64,000 bases of DNA, taken from positions 80,778,001 through 80,842,000 of the forward strand of contig CM074862.1 in assembly GCA_037501455.1 (NCBI GenBank), in the 5' to 3' direction. The notes under the pieces are model-generated. The model did no database searches, had not been told where the DNA came from, and saw nothing but the letters and a program-made list of their open reading frames with translations. Source of the stretch: Lantana camara (lineage: Eukaryota; Streptophyta; Magnoliopsida; Lamiales; Verbenaceae). Within the stretch, counting starts at the first letter, position 1. Every line of letters begins with the position of its first letter. The translations under genes and the position numbers were made by a program. Positions 61,690 to 64,000 of the stretch are shown here, in pieces.

Positions 61690-62188
61690 CCCAAATCACT
61701 ATGACTACCCTCCATTTTCTCCAGCGTGAGTCCTGAGGAATCTGAATATGGTGAGAGTTTGGTTCTATCGCATATCGCCACTGAACTGTGTTATTTCAAT
61801 TAGGTGAATAATGATGATAATCTTGCTAACAAGGGAGAGGTGAATAATGATGATGATAACAAGGGATATTGCATGGTGATGTCGGGTTACATGCTCTACC
61901 TTTTGATAATGAGAACGGAATTGATGTCTGCAGTTGCTAGCATCACACAAATTCGGTTCCAGGATACGTGTGAGGAAGCACAAATCCGGTTCCAGGATAC
62001 ATGCAAGGAAGCAAAGAAGTTTTTATGGGAGTGTGAACCGGAATGGGATGCAAACAGAGATCGGCAGCCGATGCTTGTGAACGGGCTTCTAAATGCAATC
62101 AAGCGTACATCCTTGCTAATGATCTGAATAAGATGGGCGTGAATAAGTGGGAGATGATGAGCAGAGTGTGGGTGGAACTGTTGTCATA
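61690..62188 (+). repeat. DUF594 tandem duplication, copy 1
   Basis: From CTACGACTACCC to GGAACTGTTGTCATA, repeated at 62189-62850. Copy 1 lacks about 66 bp near 62083 relative to copy 2 and has a small internal duplication (CGGTTCCAGGATAC at about 61953 and 61987). A stop and a frameshift are confined to this copy. Confidence 0.75.
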
Positions 62189-62850
62189 GACGACTACCCA
62201 AATCACTATCCCCACCACTCCATTTATTCCAGCGTGAGTCTTGAGGACACTGAATATGATGAAAGTTTGATTGTATGGCATATCGCCACTGGACTATGTT
62301 ATTTCAATGAGGCGAATAATGATGATAATCTTGATAACAAGGGAGAGCCAAATAATGCCCAGAGGTGTTGGTCCAAGTGTTGGTCGAAGTGCTTAAAGGG
62401 TTCTTTCTCCAGGGCAATGACCTGGGTTCATATCCCTCTCACCGCTTTAGGATGTGTGTTTAAAAAAAAGAAGGAAGAGCCGAATAATGATGACAAGGTT
62501 GATGACAAGAAATTTTGCAAAGTGATATCGGGTTACATGTTCTACCTTTTGGTCATGAGGCCAGGACTGATGTCGGCAGTTACCGGCACCGCACAAATCC
62601 GGTTACAGGATACGTGCGAGGAAGCGAATAAGTTTTTCCGGATGTGGGAATCGGAATGGGTTGCAACCAGCGATCGGCGGCCAAAATTAGTGAGCAAGCT
62701 TCTGGAAGTGAAGATGGTTGTACAGCCAAATGCGGTAAAAGGGGAATGGAGTAAATCTGTGCTTTTCAACGCGTGCATCCTTGCTAATGAACTGAATAAG
62801 ATGGGCGAGAATAAGTGGGAGATAAAGAGCAAAGTGTGGGTCGAGATGCT
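62189..62850 (+). repeat. DUF594 tandem duplication, copy 2
   Basis: Second copy of the unit at 61690-62188, starting CGACTACCCAAATCAC after the junction. It has an extra Cys/Lys-containing insert (about 62359-62480) absent from copy 1 and keeps one open frame through the conserved C-terminus. Confidence 0.75.
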
Positions 62851-62965
62851 GTCATATGCGGCGGGGCATTACAGGCCGAATGATCATGCACAGCAACTTA
62901 GCAAAGGTGGGGAGTTGATCACCTTTGTGTGGCTGCAGATGGCGCATTTTGGATTGGGAGAGTAG

Positions 62966-63487
62966 TTCAGGATTGAGGCCAAGAGCTAAACTCTTGGTCA
63001 CCGAGTGAAAATATATATGTTTCCATTCAATTTGTTAACACTTTTTATGTCTTCCAATGGATGGATGTATTTTTTTAATTTTGTATTTTATTTCATATTT
63101 TATGTATATATTAGAAGCTATTTGAGTTGTAATGGATGGATGGATGTGTGTGTTTTTATCTCCTATTTTATCTATATATTAAAAGTCACGTGAGTTTTAA
63201 TGGATGGATGTGTCTTTTAATTTTGTATTTTACATCATATTTTATCTATGTATTATTGTATTAGAAGCCATTTGAAATAATGAGAGAGAATCTTTTAATC
63301 TTTCATATAAATAGAATTAGTCGTTTAGTTGTATACAAAACATAGTAGATTTATAAGAAATTCTTTTGTTTATAACTTGTGAAATTAATGTGCATTGCAC
63401 CTTTATTAGTTAATTTATTTTGATTAGTTTAATTATTATATTTATTGAGAAAATTAATATATTAAAAGTATTTAATTAAATTAAATA
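62966..63487. other. 3' flank of the DUF4220 pseudogene
   Basis: AT-rich, with several diverged copies of AATGGATGGATG in a roughly 55-65-bp pattern (63057, 63132, 63199) that look like a short tandem duplication. A second GTGCATTGCAC copy lies at 63390-63400. No gene. Confidence 0.5.
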
Positions 63488-64000
63488 AAGGGCTAATTCC
63501 AGTCACTCCCAACCTTTGGGGGTGTGCGCTTTACCCCCTCACACTTCTAATCGGTGCGTTTAACACCCTCACCTTTGCAAAACTTAACACGTTGCCCCTC
63601 CGACGGAATATTCTGTGAATATTCCGTTCAAAATTAATTTTGACCGTCGATTTCTCCTCCGTCACGGCGACCCAAGAGTCAAGACCACCACCATCGTATT
63701 CCTCTATCCATGACGAACAAAACTCATATCCCGTTCGACTCTATTGGCTGTCGGAAGCGTCGGAATTCACCTACAAACTTCGTCGGAGGTGCGCTATCTT
63801 TGGCCGGCGATTCCTCCTTTGTTGGTTGTCGAATTTTGATTTTGAAACAATCATTGTGTTCCTTACATCAAGATCTTCGATTTGGTGTATAATATCAACA
63901 CATTTGACATCTGATTTGTATGGATTTGGAATACAAAATCACGCAAAAAAAATTTCAACTATTATGGCGGAATATTCACGGAAAGGGGTTAAGTGAACAT
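63488..64000. repeat. Start of an unidentified repeat, possibly MITE/MULE, cut by window edge
   Basis: The sequence changes from AT-rich to a mixed region starting GGGCTAATTCCAGTCACTCC, with pyrimidine-rich words typical of terminal inverted repeats. It contains the inverted repeat GGAATATTC/GAATATTCC (63606-63626). The frame 63640-63996 has no recognised motif. The other end is outside the window. Confidence 0.35.

Larger units (their letters stand above)
60995..62965 (+). pseudogene. DUF4220/DUF594 gene, segment 3 with duplicated DUF594
   Basis: Resumes in frame after the TRIM: FKGLIVDDMLSFHERS, IEAELNFMYDAFYTK, YFLRFLCTALL and a second hydrophobic pair, as in the second half of DUF4220. 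A TGA at 61475 replaces a likely Trp codon; the frame then reads on to the GDKVLYDYPNHY linker, a frameshift near 61720, and DUF594 copy 1 (HIATELCYF, MSGYMLYLLIM, RFQDTCEEA) with a TAG at 61801. A second, longer DUF594 copy (62192-62965) is intact and complete to the stop: HIATGLCYF, YMFYLLVMRP, SVLFNACILANEL, VWVEMLSYAAGH, ELITFVWLQMAHFG. Confidence 0.85.

Noticed and set aside
62147..62191. ATG at 62147 as the true start of an independent DUF594 protein
   Set aside because: The first 15 codons are out of frame with the preceding DUF594 copy and cross the duplication junction; family sequence starts only at about 62192.

Overview
This is a plant nuclear window, probably from a eudicot. The evidence is the mix of plant-specific LTR retrotransposon lineages (Sirevirus and Angela-type Copia, Tat-type Gypsy), a TRIM, plant MITEs, TATAAATA promoters, long AT-rich spacers and one plant-only DUF4220/DUF594 gene. 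Almost everything is mobile DNA. No intact host gene is visible, and I see no rRNA, tRNA or CRISPR.

Layout. 1-7332: a minus-strand non-autonomous long-LTR element (here LARD-B, cut by the window edge), inserted in a decayed Sirevirus (pol 7333-10191, envelope-like ORF 10458-11925, 3' LTR 12267-12948). 12949-20885: AT-rich intergenic DNA with a MITE-like inverted-repeat element (15041-15855) and a solo LTR with a perfect target-site duplication (17468-18402). 20886-43985: a degenerate 23 kb Tat-type Gypsy element carrying an extra antisense ORF with its own TATA box. That ORF is split by a young Angela/BARE-type Copia (29320-39831), whose otherwise open gag-pol is broken only by a palindromic 402-bp MITE (37038-37439).

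45853-62965: one host locus, a DUF4220/DUF594 pseudogene in three pieces. It is split by a solo LTR (46112-60267) that itself holds a complete non-autonomous element (LARD-A, 46864-57634) and a foldback MITE, and by a TRIM (60617-60994). Target-site duplications and protein continuity across both breaks support the reconstruction. The gene also has frameshifts, stops and a partial tandem duplication of its DUF594 part. The right end (about 63488-64000) starts an unresolved repeat.

Most interesting signals. Several non-coding parts of these elements are arrays of short hairpins or palindromes in which the loop or centre is conserved from unit to unit while the two arms differ but stay complementary. 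They lie upstream of the polypurine tract in LARD-A (52892-53236; simpler in LARD-B at 901-1073), at three places in the Angela leader (31611-31721, 32275-32434, 33012-33356) and in the CACGTG cluster of the Angela LTR (30466-30538). This pattern suggests selected RNA or DNA structure. It was read by eye and has not been tested statistically.
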